A stretch of DNA of 64,000 nt from Picocystis sp. L7 (Eukaryota; Chlorophyta; Picocystophyceae; Picocystales; Picocystaceae). The notes below the pieces were generated by a model. That model did not search any database, had not been told where the DNA came from, and saw only the letters and a program-made list of their open reading frames with translations. A program made the translations under genes and the position numbers. Shown here piece after piece: positions 36,785 through 51,592 of the stretch; the first letter of the stretch is position 1; every line of letters begins with the position of its first letter. The stretch is from contig QXJR01000011.1 of NCBI GenBank assembly GCA_020975725.1, positions 1 to 64,000 on the forward strand. The letters run 5' to 3'.

Positions 36785-38011
36785 TCATCGTTCTTCTGCG
36801 GTGGATCGGATGCTGGCTTGATACCCTTGTTCGGAGAGCAGTTCCATATGGGCCTGTGCTGTTTTCGCATTGGAGAAAGTCCCCGCATGAATTTCGTCGT
36901 GTTCGCATCCTTCTTGTTCGTGTCCCAGCATCCTCACGCACCAGGCACCCGGGGCGACCTCCTGCAACCTTTCCATATGTTTTTCATTCTGGTATTGGAC
37001 CAGCACTTTGTACCTTGGATTTTTCTTTTCCATCCAGTACTTCCTGATCCCGTCCACGACGCCTCTTGCCGCCAGTTTGGTCAATTGCGTTCCGATCCTT
37101 TCGTATCCGTCGACGGTCTGGTCATCCATGAAGTACGGTTCCACGAGGCAGGCGGCTTCCACGTCCATCGGCACGGTTCCCAGCACCCCTAGGTTTTGCC
37201 ATTTGACCCCTCTGTCTTTTTGTGCGACGCACCAAGCATCGACGCATTCGGACCAGAGCTTCCGCACCACGCCGCTTTGCACGTGATGGGCGAGTTGCAC
37301 GTCTTCGTCGGTCCCGTCCACGTCCACGAGTGTCTCGGTGCCTTGGGTCTTCCCGTCGTGCGCGTTGTGATGACACGACACGAACAGGTGGTGTCCTTTG
37401 GCCTTCTTCCCTCGCTCTGGAAGCCACAGCCTTTCCACGTGATCTTCGCCGTATCGATAGACGTTGACGTGTGCGCCTCTCCTGCGCAGCCCTTGAGCGA
37501 TCTCCTCCGAGAGCACGGAATTGAGCTGGAATTCTTCCGTCCCTCGGACGCCGCGGCTTCCCACTTCGAATCCCAGGGGATGGGCGCCGTGTCCCACGTC
37601 CAAGGCCACGCGGAGGCCGCGAAGCTCGTGTCCGCTCCTGCGCGTACGAAAGCTTCGCGTCTCCTCTTCGTCCGACCCTGGATCCGATCCATCGCTGTCG
37701 GAATGCACCGTCGATCGTCCCACGAGCTCCCTTCCGACCTCGGACGCACGCTGGATATCGCTTCCTTCCTTCTGGTGGATCCATCTCTGGTACGCAGACG
37801 CGCAATCCGGTCCGAACACGCCGTCCACCGCCAATCCCACCTGTCGCTGGAACTCCTGCACGCCTGCTGCGGTCCTGGGTCCGTACCACGCGCTGGCGGG
37901 TCCTTGGTAGGCGTTCCTGTCCGCCAGGTGCCTCTGCAGGCATGCCACGTCCTCGCCAGCCGCACCTGGTCCCAAAACACGTCGAAACTCGCACGCGCCA
38001 CGACGTGGCAT
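36785..38011 (-). CDS. Bacterial-type N-acetylmuramoyl-L-alanine amidase (PG-binding, Amidase_3, SPOR-like)
   Basis: From the ATG at 38011 the product has 408 residues. Residues 10-70 form a PG_binding_1 domain (EDVACLQRHLADRNAY, WYGPRTAAGVQEFQRQVGL, AVDGVFGP). Residues 130-325 form a zinc amidase of the Amidase_3 (AmiA/CwlC) family, with probable ligands in DVGHG (H141), RGTEE (E159/E160) and SCHHNAH (about H215), and catalytic Glu in CLVEPYF (E291). Residues 343-403 (YKVLVQYQNE to SEQGYQASIR) look like a SPOR peptidoglycan-binding repeat. Such proteins cut the amide bond between muramic acid and the stem peptide. The frame stays open to 38677, but that part overlaps the TerC gene and two promoter palindromes, so I prefer 38011. 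It may be a transferred bacterial gene. Confidence 0.9.
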   Translation of the reverse strand: MPRRGACEFRRVLGPGAAGEDVACLQRHLADRNAYQGPASAWYGPRTAAGVQEFQRQVGLAVDGVFGPDCASAYQRWIHQKEGSDIQRASEVGRELVGRSTVHSDSDGSDPGSDEEETRSFRTRRSGHELRGLRVALDVGHGAHPLGFEVGSRGVRGTEEFQLNSVLSEEIAQGLRRRGAHVNVYRYGEDHVERLWLPERGKKAKGHHLFVSCHHNAHDGKTQGTETLVDVDGTDEDVQLAHHVQSGVVRKLWSECVDAWCVAQKDRGVKWQNLGVLGTVPMDVEAACLVEPYFMDDQTVDGYERIGTQLTKLAARGVVDGIRKYWMEKKNPRYKVLVQYQNEKHMERLQEVAPGAWCVRMLGHEQEGCEHDEIHAGTFSNAKTAQAHMELLSEQGYQASIRSTAEER

Positions 38012-38231
38012 GTCGGCATGTCCGTGGTGTGGGTGTGCCGATCCGTCGGGCTCGCTTCCCTTTCCCAAGGGAGGCGAACCCGGGTTCGAAAGGGACCGCA
38101 CCGCGGGTTCGAACCCGACGTCGAAAGGGTGGACCGTATGGACCGTAGGGTCCATGCAGTCCATGGGCGGTCCTCGAGGCGTGGTGGAGTGGGCGGTGTG
38201 GCGCGCAGAGGCCAACCTTGCACCGACGAGG
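38012..38231. promoter_or_regulatory. Bidirectional promoter region amidase / TerC
   Basis: About 220 bp between the chosen divergent starts, containing two TTCGAA-centred sites: CGGGTTCGAAAGGG at 38081-38094 and the perfect palindrome CGGGTTCGAACCCG at 38104-38117. Confidence 0.5.
38081..38117. promoter_or_regulatory. Pair of TTCGAA-centred 14-mers
   Basis: CGGGTTCGAAAGGG (38081-38094) combines both half-site types seen elsewhere. CGGGTTCGAACCCG (38104-38117) is identical to the site at 32757-32770. Their presence argues that this is promoter rather than coding DNA. Confidence 0.5.
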
Positions 38232-43401
<5,170 letters not shown>

Positions 43402-43655
43402 TTCGAACGGCTGCGAAAGGAGCGGTGCACTCGACGTTGCAATAAAACTCGAGCAGCTTGCATGACAACAACAGAAGAAAAAACGGGCGGCGACAAAGGC
43501 ATCGCACGTGGGGCAGGATCAGGCCCCGGTTCCGTCCGTGCACGGAGCGAAGGGGACAGCGGCTTGGCCTGCCTCTTCACGACTCGTACAAGGTGTGGCT
43601 GGATCCCATGGACTTATTTTGCGCTGTGGTTCGATGGGCCTATTGGTGCGATGGC
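43402..43655. other. Convergent spacer
   Basis: Short 3' flank between the LacZ-type and F-box genes. AATAAA at 43440-43445 is a possible polyadenylation signal for the former. Confidence 0.45.
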
Positions 43656-44387
43656 TCATTTGCTTTCTTTATCCTTGCCCGCGTCATGCTTGGGCCTTTC
43701 GAACCGGCTCACCAGCACAAAGTCTGCATGGACCTTGCCTTTCATGGCGGGAGGCACTTTCATGACTTGCGTGTAGGGTCTTCCATGGCAGGACGTTTCC
43801 TCGTGGGGGCGTTCGATTCCTTTGCTTTTCTTCCCATCCCAGATCCCGTGCTTGATTGCGTGCAGCGTACGATTGATTCTTTTCCTGGCGAGTGCCATGA
43901 GCTTGGCGAAGCTGGCCCCGTTTTGTCCGTGGTCGAGTTCTCTGGAGGCCAGGCACCTGGTGAGCTTGGCCCCGACTTCGTGCCTTTCTTCCGCTTCTCT
44001 GGCGTGTTTTCGGGCCATGGCTTTCCCGATTCTCTTCTGGTGTGCGTAGAGTCGATAGCATTCTGCCCAGGACACGGCGGTGGGTTCAGGTTCCTTGTGG
44101 TTGCCTGGTTCCCTATGTAGGGCCATGATTTTGTTGGAGGCGATTCCTTCCTGCATGCATTTTTTCTCCCACATCCGATCGTCTTGGCACGCTCGTCTCA
44201 TGTTCGCACAGGTCCTTGCGGCTTGTGCGATGTCTTTGGGTCCCAATCTCACCAGCACTTCTTGCAGCATTTCTTCGGGCAGCTTGTGGTTCGGATCCAC
44301 TCGCACGACCTCGGCGGTTCGTTCTTCAGGAACGCGGAGGCATCCTTTCCACCCCCGTTTCCGCGCCTTGTCCCTCCCCTTCTCCAT
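43656..44387 (-). CDS. F-box protein, otherwise unknown
   Basis: The 243-residue product has an F-box-like motif near residues 33-75: HKLPEEMLQEVLVRLGPKDI then ARTCANMRRACQDDRMWEKKC. F-box proteins link substrates to SCF ubiquitin ligases through Skp1. The rest is basic and helical (AHQKRIGKAMARKHAREAEE; ALARKRINRTLHAIKHGIW) without a recognised substrate domain, so the partner cannot be named. An ATG 30 bp further upstream (44417) is in frame. The gene lies head-to-tail downstream of the NUP43-like gene's direction of transcription. Confidence 0.7.
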   Translation of the reverse strand: MEKGRDKARKRGWKGCLRVPEERTAEVVRVDPNHKLPEEMLQEVLVRLGPKDIAQAARTCANMRRACQDDRMWEKKCMQEGIASNKIMALHREPGNHKEPEPTAVSWAECYRLYAHQKRIGKAMARKHAREAEERHEVGAKLTRCLASRELDHGQNGASFAKLMALARKRINRTLHAIKHGIWDGKKSKGIERPHEETSCHGRPYTQVMKVPPAMKGKVHADFVLVSRFERPKHDAGKDKESK

Positions 44388-44621
44388 GGACCCTTTGGTG
44401 CGTGTCGATCGATGCACACGCGACGCTTCCGACGTCGAATCGCGCCGTTCTCGACGCTCTCTCTGTTTCGACGTCTGAATTGCTTCCCCATCTCCCCCGG
44501 AAAGGGGGGCATTGGAGGCGGGTCTCGCCCCCCGAGGAATCTTCGGAGCATCTACCCCCCTTTCCTCCCCCTTCCGGGTTCGATCCGATCCGATCCCACC
44601 CGAACGAGGGAAAGGGAGGGT
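44388..44621. other. Tandem spacer
   Basis: Promoter of the F-box gene and 3' end of the WD-repeat gene. No distinct element is seen. Confidence 0.35.
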
Positions 44622-45767
44622 TCATGGTGGGTCTGTCCCGATGGAAGGGTGGGTTTGACCCGGACCACGCAGGGTCACCAGGGTCTGTTGATCGGAACAG
44701 ACCACCAAGGACGGATCCTGGCGGACGTAAGGATCCCACGCCATGTCCACCAACGAAGCGCTCTCTTGATACACAAGCGTGGGAGGTGCGTCCAAACCAC
44801 CGCGAAACACCTGTCCGTCTTCCGTGCAATACCACAGGTCTCCAGCTGGAGAGGACGGCATCCAACCGCGCGGACACGCGGGAGGATGGGTGGGATCCGA
44901 CACCACGCACCACACGTCGCCGGCGTCGGCCACGTCCGTGGTGCGTATCAGACGCGGTGCACGCGGTGCACGCGTGTCCCACACCAGCACCGTCCCTTCC
45001 TGGCTGCCCGCGTAACAGAGGTGGGGATGGGACGGATCCACGTGCAAACAGCGAGCCTCCCAACGCCCAGGCGAGAGGCGAGACGGACGGGATCCGTCGG
45101 GTTGGGAACGCATCGGCAACGTGCACGTGGGATCCCGCGTCGAATGGCGACGGTCCCACACCTGCGCCACGCCGGACACGGACGCCGTGATCCACGTGTC
45201 TCGTGTGGACCAACGCACGTCCACGAAACCAAGGCCTACGCATCCGTCCACCACGGTGGTGGCACGTGCAGGTTCGTGTCGATCCCACCAACACACCCGT
45301 CCGTCCACACCGGCGCTCAACAGATCGAACGTGGTGGGATGGACGTCCACCTTGGCCACGCGTCCGCGATGGGGTGCGCCCAAACGCACCACGCGTGCCG
45401 CGTCCGATCCGTCGACGGGAAGACCACCACGCGAAGGATGGCCGTCCACCTGCAGCGTCGCCAAGCCGCCCTGGGCCGTCGCCAACACCAGGGTGGACTC
45501 GGACGCATCGTGGCCTTCGTCCCACACGCGCAACTCCGTGATCTGGGCGTCGGCTTCCCAGGCGTCGATCCACGTGAGCTGCGTGTCGTGTCGTTCGTCA
45601 TGTGGCACGTGGAGGTGCAGCACCCCCACGCGCGTTCCCACCGCCGCAGCCAAGGGCAGGTCCGTCCGTGCTTCCACCTCCCCGTCGTCTCCGAGTGCCG
45701 GTGGCGGTCGAGGCAACCATTGCACGGCCGTCAATCGATCGGCCAAGAAGTGCCTGGACACGCGCAT
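44622..45767 (-). CDS. NUP43: WD40-repeat protein, probable nucleoporin NUP43
   Basis: The 381-residue product is a seven-blade-type WD protein. Visible blades include RVAKVDVHPTTFDLLSAGVDGRVCWWDR, TWITASVSGVAQVWDRR, ARCLHVDPSHPHLCYAGSQE then GTVLVWDTRAP, and DLWYCTEDGQVFRG. The N-terminal AVQWLPRPPPALG, the TWITASVSGVAQVWDRR blade and the CTEDGQV end resemble NUP43, a peripheral subunit of the Y (NUP107-160) complex of the nuclear pore scaffold. WD proteins are easily confused, so the subfamily is tentative. I chose the ATG at 45767, although the frame stays open to 46145. Confidence 0.65.
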   Translation of the reverse strand: MRVSRHFLADRLTAVQWLPRPPPALGDDGEVEARTDLPLAAAVGTRVGVLHLHVPHDERHDTQLTWIDAWEADAQITELRVWDEGHDASESTLVLATAQGGLATLQVDGHPSRGGLPVDGSDAARVVRLGAPHRGRVAKVDVHPTTFDLLSAGVDGRVCWWDRHEPARATTVVDGCVGLGFVDVRWSTRDTWITASVSGVAQVWDRRHSTRDPTCTLPMRSQPDGSRPSRLSPGRWEARCLHVDPSHPHLCYAGSQEGTVLVWDTRAPRAPRLIRTTDVADAGDVWCVVSDPTHPPACPRGWMPSSPAGDLWYCTEDGQVFRGGLDAPPTLVYQESASLVDMAWDPYVRQDPSLVVCSDQQTLVTLRGPGQTHPSIGTDPP

Positions 45768-46409
45768 CCCGCCTCCTTCGCGTCCTGGACGAGATCTACG
45801 ATCTTCGAACTTCGAACTTCGAACCCGGTTGTGTCGGGACGTGCCCGGGTCAACGACCCTTTCACGTCCCCTTTCGATCGGAAGGAGAGACCGGATGGAC
45901 GGTCCGATCCAACCCCACCCACCCCGAATGGAACCGCTTCCTCGCCCCAGGACAAGACGTCCAAGGAGACCCCCTCCTCCCATCACCCGAGAAAAAAAAA
46001 GTATCCAGGAGGCGAAAGCGTGCACAGAAAAATAAGAAAAAACAGAAAAAGAAGCATCACCCCGAAAAACGAAACCTGACGCCAATCGAAACGGATCCAA
46101 CCATTGGATGGACGTCACACCGACCGGAATCCGGGAAACACACACGTACGCCGCATTGGTTTACTCGGGGTACAGGGAGGGCCAGCAACAGAGACCCAAG
46201 GTACACGTCCTTGGAGAACGAATCGTCGACGCATGCGTCCCGCAAAACCGACGCTCCCGGTGCGACGATGTCCAGATGAGGTCAGGCTTCGACCCTCGAA
46301 CGGCAATGCCAGGCACAGGCCACCATTGGGTTCGACAAGAGGGAAGGAACCGATCCCATCCCTAAGATGCCATGGAAAGGGCAATGGCGTACACCTTCCA
46401 ATCTTTGCC
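45768..46409. other. Tandem spacer with TTCGAA cluster
   Basis: Three TTCGAA hexamers in a row, ending TTCGAACCCGG, lie at 45804-45828, about 40 bp upstream of the WD-protein ATG. The rest is 3' flank of the AFG1-like gene, with an A-rich stretch near 45990-46060. No further gene is seen. Confidence 0.4.
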
Positions 46410-48134
46410 TCAACCGCCCCGAGCATGGACGGAGGCATGCATGGCCAAATAGCGGGACGATTGCATCTCGTACAGGCGGCTCACCGCCCGACCGAAAGAA
46501 AACTGTTCCTCTTCTCCATTCAACTGGGCGTGCTGCACGGCCGAAGGAGAATTGCCGGACAGGACCGGGGAAACGCTCGTGGACACCGTCACGTCCAGAC
46601 GAGAACGGTTGTCTTCTGCTGCAGTCTCAAACTGCAGGTCTTCCATTTCCAAACCGGGGGAGAGAGAACCGAATCCCGAGAAGATGTCTGGTGGCATGAC
46701 GGAAGCGGAGCAGATCAACTTGCATCGATGATTGTACGCTTCGTCCACCAAAGTGATGAAACGACGCGCACGATCGTGGTTGTGGAACCCAAGCCGAGGA
46801 ACGTCGCACACGTACAGCGTGTGAAAGGTACGACACAGGGCCACGTAATCCGCTGGACCCAACGGTCGACCACACAGCTCTTCGAAATTGAACTTGGCGG
46901 CGCCACCCGATGCCATGGGGACGTGCAACTTGCGACCAAACACGGTGGATACTTCCGTGGACGTGCTGTGGTGTCCGAAGCGTTCCACGCACAGCTGTTG
47001 GAATGCATCGCGTTCCTTTCGATCGGTGGAATCGAAGTACGTCCGCGTTCGTGCAGCTGTTTCCTCTCCGTTCAGGTAGAGCTCTGTGCGGTAATCGACG
47101 CCAGAATCGATCGCATGCGGTTCCATGCTGCAGTACAGCTGGTGCGTGAGGTGCAAGTAAAGGTCGTCCAGGAGCTGCGGATCGTCGGCACGCACCGGAG
47201 GACGGTTGGACGTGGCCACGATGACGCAACCTTTGTCCACGACGTGTTCGAACAATCCCTTCAAGGCGAACAGGCCGAACGGATCCATGATCTGCATCTC
47301 GTCGAAGCAAAGGACACCGGTGCCTGCGTCCTCGGGAAACTTCCGATAGAAGAAATCGTGGGCGGCCTTGCGCAGGTACTCGGCGTTCTCCGCGTGCCAC
47401 AGCGGTTGGACGTCTTTCCCGGATGGCGTTCGACTCCTTCTCCTGGTGGCCATCAATGCAGAACGAGACGCTTTGGCTCGCAAGGCCACCTCCTCGTCTG
47501 CGTTGAGCGCCTTGGCTGGTGCAGAGGCGTGCTGGTGCAGGAGCGCGTGGAGTTCCAGCATGGCTTCGTTGTAGTGCACTCTTCGCTTGGGCATCGTGTC
47601 TGGCACGGATTCGTAGAAGAGATCCATCAGCATCGTCTTCCCACTTCCCACGGTGCCGTGGAGGTACATCCCTTTCGGCGCCTTCGGTTTCTCCGGTGTT
47701 GGTCCTAGGTCCGCCAACGCCAAGGCACGTCTCCTACGTTGCGCTTGTGCGTCGGTCTCTCGCGCCATGGCTTCCAAGTCGCGCCTGGCTTCCCACACGT
47801 CCCTTCTCGCGAGACCAGGCACGCGTCGTTCCCACCACGACGCCCACGAGGATCCTTGCGTCGAAGGAGCCAAGCGACGACGCAATCCATCCGCGCGTTC
47901 TCGTTCCTCGTGTTGGAGCTGTCGGATGCGTGCTTCCAGTCGCGATTCGTGTTCGAGCAAGGCTGCCTTGTGCCTGGCTGCATCGCCTTGGAACGTTTCC
48001 AACCGATCCTGCAGGGATGCCAATGCATCGATGGCTTTCTCTTGCGTTGCGTCTGGTTTCAAGGCACGTCTTTCCAGCAGCTGACGGTAGCGGTTCCACA
48101 TCCTTGCGCCCGACGAGCCGACCATGTCGCCCAA
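46410..48134 (-). CDS. AFG1: AFG1-like AAA-type ATPase, mitochondrial
   Basis: This 574-residue P-loop ATPase is of the AFG1/LACE1 (ZapE) family, implicated in quality control of mitochondrial inner-membrane proteins. It has Walker A GTVGSGKTMLMDLFY, Walker B VLCFDEMQIMDPF, VIVATSNRPP, and the family segments FNFEELCGRPLGPADY and RRFITLVDEAYNHRCKL. Residues 25-140 are rich in Arg and Glu, a likely coiled coil. The N terminus lacks a clear presequence, so a short upstream exon may be missing. Residues around 200-240 include a basic insert (ATRRRSRTPSG) not typical of the core. Confidence 0.93.
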   Translation of the reverse strand: MGDMVGSSGARMWNRYRQLLERRALKPDATQEKAIDALASLQDRLETFQGDAARHKAALLEHESRLEARIRQLQHEERERADGLRRRLAPSTQGSSWASWWERRVPGLARRDVWEARRDLEAMARETDAQAQRRRRALALADLGPTPEKPKAPKGMYLHGTVGSGKTMLMDLFYESVPDTMPKRRVHYNEAMLELHALLHQHASAPAKALNADEEVALRAKASRSALMATRRRSRTPSGKDVQPLWHAENAEYLRKAAHDFFYRKFPEDAGTGVLCFDEMQIMDPFGLFALKGLFEHVVDKGCVIVATSNRPPVRADDPQLLDDLYLHLTHQLYCSMEPHAIDSGVDYRTELYLNGEETAARTRTYFDSTDRKERDAFQQLCVERFGHHSTSTEVSTVFGRKLHVPMASGGAAKFNFEELCGRPLGPADYVALCRTFHTLYVCDVPRLGFHNHDRARRFITLVDEAYNHRCKLICSASVMPPDIFSGFGSLSPGLEMEDLQFETAAEDNRSRLDVTVSTSVSPVLSGNSPSAVQHAQLNGEEEQFSFGRAVSRLYEMQSSRYLAMHASVHARGG

Positions 48135-48464
48135 GCGTCCTGCGACGGCGTCGGAACCCGCCTCCTAGCTTCTTTCTTGGACGGCACGTGCCATGTTCGA
48201 TCCCAGGGATTCCTTCCCGATGTGGATTCCGAGCGGTGCGGGCAGGTGTCCCGTGGCACGGTGGCTTCGCGACGTCGCACCACGTGTGCGCTTGTGGCTT
48301 CGTCCCAAGGTGGTGGTCCAATGGAGAGAAGGATCCACATCTCGAGGGGGAAACCCCGATCCCAGGATCGAACGAAAGGGAAACCCTTCCCTACACGAAA
48401 GGGATCCCGTACCCTTGGGCATGGAACCCGGGTCAAAAGGGAAATCGCAGAAAGGAAGAGACCG
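48135..48464. other. Spacer between AFG1-like gene and tRNA
   Basis: Probable promoter of the AFG1-like gene. It contains CGAAAGGG direct repeats near 48371-48407. No gene is seen. Confidence 0.35.
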
Positions 48465-48536
48465 TGCCGGCACTCGGAATTGAACCGAGGACCGCTGCAT
48501 TACAAGTGCAGCGCTCTACCCCTGAGCTATACCGGC
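48465..48536 (-). tRNA. tRNA-Thr(UGU)
   Basis: The minus strand folds into a complete cloverleaf of 72 nt. The acceptor stem GCCGGTA pairs with TGCCGGC (one G-U), with discriminator A. The D arm contains the A box TAGCTCAGGGGTAGAGC. The anticodon stem CTGCA/TGCAG encloses CTTGTAA, giving anticodon TGT. The T arm carries the B box GGTTCAATTCC. There is no intron and CCA is not encoded. Confidence 0.97.
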
Positions 48537-48859
48537 GGATGCCCAGGCTCTCCCTGAAACACACTCCACATCAGCCAAAATGAGGGAGCCGGTGGGATAT
48601 GAAAAATCGGGGGGTAGCGAAGGAACAGGGTCGCGGCATGCGACGGTCCACAACTGGGAGTGGGAGCATTAGGAGGGTGCAAGCAATCCACTGGGCAACA
48701 GGCTCCCGCCGCTCCGAGCAAGCGGAGCAAAGGAACGTCTCTTTTATTTCATGCGTGTCCATGGGATTGGTCACAAAGCGGCCAAAGGTGCGAGGAAACT
48801 ACCCCCGACGACGTGCCATACAAAATTGTGTGCAGAGAAAGTGCCTTGTTACGTGACAG
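48537..48859. other. Spacer between tRNA-Thr and transportin 3' end
   Basis: About 320 bp with short frames only. It includes the upstream flank of the tRNA gene and the transportin 3' untranslated region. Nothing further is recognised. Confidence 0.4.
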
Positions 48860-51592
48860 CTACAGGGAGTATGCCAGCCGTAGCTTCTCCTGGGCCGCAG
48901 GATCCACGGTCTGCCACGCCGATTCCCATAAAGCTTGAGAAGACAAGTGCGATTTGAAAGCGTGAAGAAGCTGGTGAAACTCGTTGTGCAGACCCTCGCA
49001 AGGGACAGTCTTCCAGCTAGCCACCGCGTGGCAAAGATCACGGAAAGAGGGCAACGCTGCGGATGCGTTCAACCGTACCACCGAACACAACCCGAGGAAC
49101 GCGCTCTCCTTCTCGTCCCCATCCCTCAAGCTGCGCATACACAAACACCAAGGGGAGATGAAATCCTGCAGACTGGGAGCCAGAACGTCCGGGGCAACCT
49201 TCGCAATGCGACCCAGAGCAATCGATGCGTTCTCTGCAACAGAACGTTTCACTTCGACATCTGCACGAATGATTGGGAGGAGCACTTGAGCGGCACTGGG
49301 GGCAAAAGCTTGGACTTGTTCTGGAGTAGCACGGATCGCTATCTCCCCCAAAGACCAGCAAGCATTGTTGCAAGCGCTCATGGTGTACTGCTGGATGTTC
49401 TGCGGTTGCAAGTTCTGAATGGCCAAGGAAACCAGGTGATCACTGCGAGGCGCAATATGTTGATAGCAACACTTTGCAAGATCCCCTACCAGAGCGAAAG
49501 CACTCTGCCTCACCGTCTGTGACGGGTTACAACAGCAAACGACCAGGATTTCACGGACAACGTCGGCATTGGAGGCAAAAAGCGGCTCGGCGCTTGGCCC
49601 CATCCCATCTGCAAAGCTGGACAGCAGGTCTAATGCACAAGATAGATAATCAGCATCTGCTTCGTATCCTCCAGTTGCGTCTTGCCCACACTCCAGCTGC
49701 ATCTGCAGCAGCATGCATGCCTGGGTGTACACGGCAGGTGCAGCGGCCTCGAAGCGGGGGCCAAGGGCAAGAGCTATCGATGTCATGCATTGTAGGATGG
49801 GCAGGATCTCTCGGTCCGTGAAAGGCGTTGACTGCCACTTGTGCAGTAGAGGGGGTAGGACGAGCTCGGCATACTGCCCGTCTCGCATGCCAGGCCCCAT
49901 GGAATCCGCCACGGTCGCCAAGAGCTCGTACGCGATGCGAAGGTTCTTCTTTCCGTACATTCCGAGTGCTGTGCTTGTGTGTTGCAAAATGGGAATCGAC
50001 CATTCTCCCAGGAGTACCGCACACTCTTCTGCCATGGTGCAGATAGCGCTGCAAGCTGCCTTCTGCACGATCTTATTCTTCTCTACCATGCGTGACAGGA
50101 TGCCGTTGAAAACCGCGCTGAGCTGGTTTTTCGCCCCCGTTGCTTCTCCGTCGGGTCGCTGCGCAACTTCAAGCATCCACCTGCTGTACCTCGAAAGACA
50201 CCAGCACGAAATGCTCCTGACCAGTGGATGGGGGTGGTTGACCTGAGGTAGAATGAACCTGACAATCTCGTTCAGGTGCGGAAAAAGGCCCATCGCACAT
50301 CCCTCCGCAACTGCCCCCAGCGCCAGTATGGCACTTTCCGTGTACCTCCAGTCGTTCTGTTGCATCATCTGTTCTACGATGGGCATCATGACGGGCAGCA
50401 GGTCGTCTCCGAATACGTTGGACAGGACGTCCAGTCCAGCGGCACTGGACTTTCGCAGGTTCCAAGATCTGAATCCCTCCTCCTCGTCCTCGTCCTCTTC
50501 TTCCTCCTCCCCCTGTGCACCACTTGGCTTTGCATCGCTCGCACTCTTTTCCGCGGGCTGCGCGATGAACGGACGAATGTCGGATTCTTTGTCTTCCCCT
50601 TCTTCGTCCATCTCTGCGGCGATGACTTCCTCGTCGTCATCCGAGTAAGCCATGTTCTTCAAGAGCACGGGTATGAGCCTCGGTATAAATCCTCCTAGCT
50701 GTGCGGTGATTTCTTCGGGTGGCAAGTCCGCTTCGCAGAAGGCAGACCAGAACTCGCAGGATTCCAGCGCGATGCTTGCGTCGCTTTCCTGGGTGGATCC
50801 CAGCATGTATTCGATCACGTCTTTCATGAAGGGCATGAGCTTATCGGGCTGCACTTCCATGAGCTGCACGAGACCGTTGCAGACGTTCTTCCTGACTTCG
50901 TTGTCCGCATCCTTGGCCAAGGCAAAGAGTCCTTGGAGGTACAGGTCTAGATTCAGTTGCAGCGCCGACGGCATGTATCCCACCACCAGGTTGACGCACG
51001 CGAGCGCGTCCCTCCTGAATTCCGCCTCTGGCGATCCGAACTTGGCCATGAGCCTGGGCACGAAGAGGTTGAGGGGCCAGTCTCCCAGTCCACGCACGGG
51101 CTTTTCGAGTTCCGCTGGAGCATCTTCGCAGAGCTTGTAGACGGTGTCGAGGGCCCCTGCGCAGGTTTCCTTGTCTTCTGCGTCGAGCATTTCGCAGAGG
51201 TGGCTGAGCAGTTCCGGCCAGTCCGCCATCCCTCTACGTGCGACGATGGCCGTGGTGGCCGTGGCGGCGGTCTGTCGTATGGTGCGTGTTTTGGCGTGCA
51301 GGCATGGCAGCAGCATGCATTTGACGTATTCCATGGTCTCTGCATCCACTTCCTGCACGCTTCCTTTCAGGTGGTTTTTGAGCAGCAGTCCCGCGCTCTG
51401 TCGCACGTCGCTCGGTTGGTCGTCGGCGGCGGCGAAGATGTAGGCCAGATACCTCGGAAACTCGGGCTGCGCGCTGCACTGCTGCAGCTGGACCAAGGCT
51501 TGGGCTTGGTCTCCCTCTGGACGTTGCGCCTGGGCCAGCATCCCGCACACCTGCGCGGTGCCGTCTGCGCGAGGCGTCCATCGTGCGCGCAT
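48860..51592 (-). CDS. TNPO1: Transportin-1 (importin/karyopherin beta-2)
   Basis: The 910-residue HEAT-repeat protein matches transportin-1, which carries PY-NLS cargoes such as hnRNP proteins into the nucleus and is released by Ran-GTP. The start RARWTPRADGTAQVCGML aligns with the family's WxPxxxGLxQ opening. The acidic H8 loop, used to eject cargo, lies near residue 345 (QGEEEEEDEDEEEGF), followed by WNLRKSSAAGLDVLSNVFGD. Further hallmarks are LVRSISCWCLSRYSRW, SVCNNATW-like SACNNACWSLGEIAI, and near the end FISPWCLCMRSLRDGDEKES. The frame stays open far upstream through the promoter; the ATG at 51592 is fixed by homology. Confidence 0.96.
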   Translation of the reverse strand: MRARWTPRADGTAQVCGMLAQAQRPEGDQAQALVQLQQCSAQPEFPRYLAYIFAAADDQPSDVRQSAGLLLKNHLKGSVQEVDAETMEYVKCMLLPCLHAKTRTIRQTAATATTAIVARRGMADWPELLSHLCEMLDAEDKETCAGALDTVYKLCEDAPAELEKPVRGLGDWPLNLFVPRLMAKFGSPEAEFRRDALACVNLVVGYMPSALQLNLDLYLQGLFALAKDADNEVRKNVCNGLVQLMEVQPDKLMPFMKDVIEYMLGSTQESDASIALESCEFWSAFCEADLPPEEITAQLGGFIPRLIPVLLKNMAYSDDDEEVIAAEMDEEGEDKESDIRPFIAQPAEKSASDAKPSGAQGEEEEEDEDEEEGFRSWNLRKSSAAGLDVLSNVFGDDLLPVMMPIVEQMMQQNDWRYTESAILALGAVAEGCAMGLFPHLNEIVRFILPQVNHPHPLVRSISCWCLSRYSRWMLEVAQRPDGEATGAKNQLSAVFNGILSRMVEKNKIVQKAACSAICTMAEECAVLLGEWSIPILQHTSTALGMYGKKNLRIAYELLATVADSMGPGMRDGQYAELVLPPLLHKWQSTPFTDREILPILQCMTSIALALGPRFEAAAPAVYTQACMLLQMQLECGQDATGGYEADADYLSCALDLLSSFADGMGPSAEPLFASNADVVREILVVCCCNPSQTVRQSAFALVGDLAKCCYQHIAPRSDHLVSLAIQNLQPQNIQQYTMSACNNACWSLGEIAIRATPEQVQAFAPSAAQVLLPIIRADVEVKRSVAENASIALGRIAKVAPDVLAPSLQDFISPWCLCMRSLRDGDEKESAFLGLCSVVRLNASAALPSFRDLCHAVASWKTVPCEGLHNEFHQLLHAFKSHLSSQALWESAWQTVDPAAQEKLRLAYSL

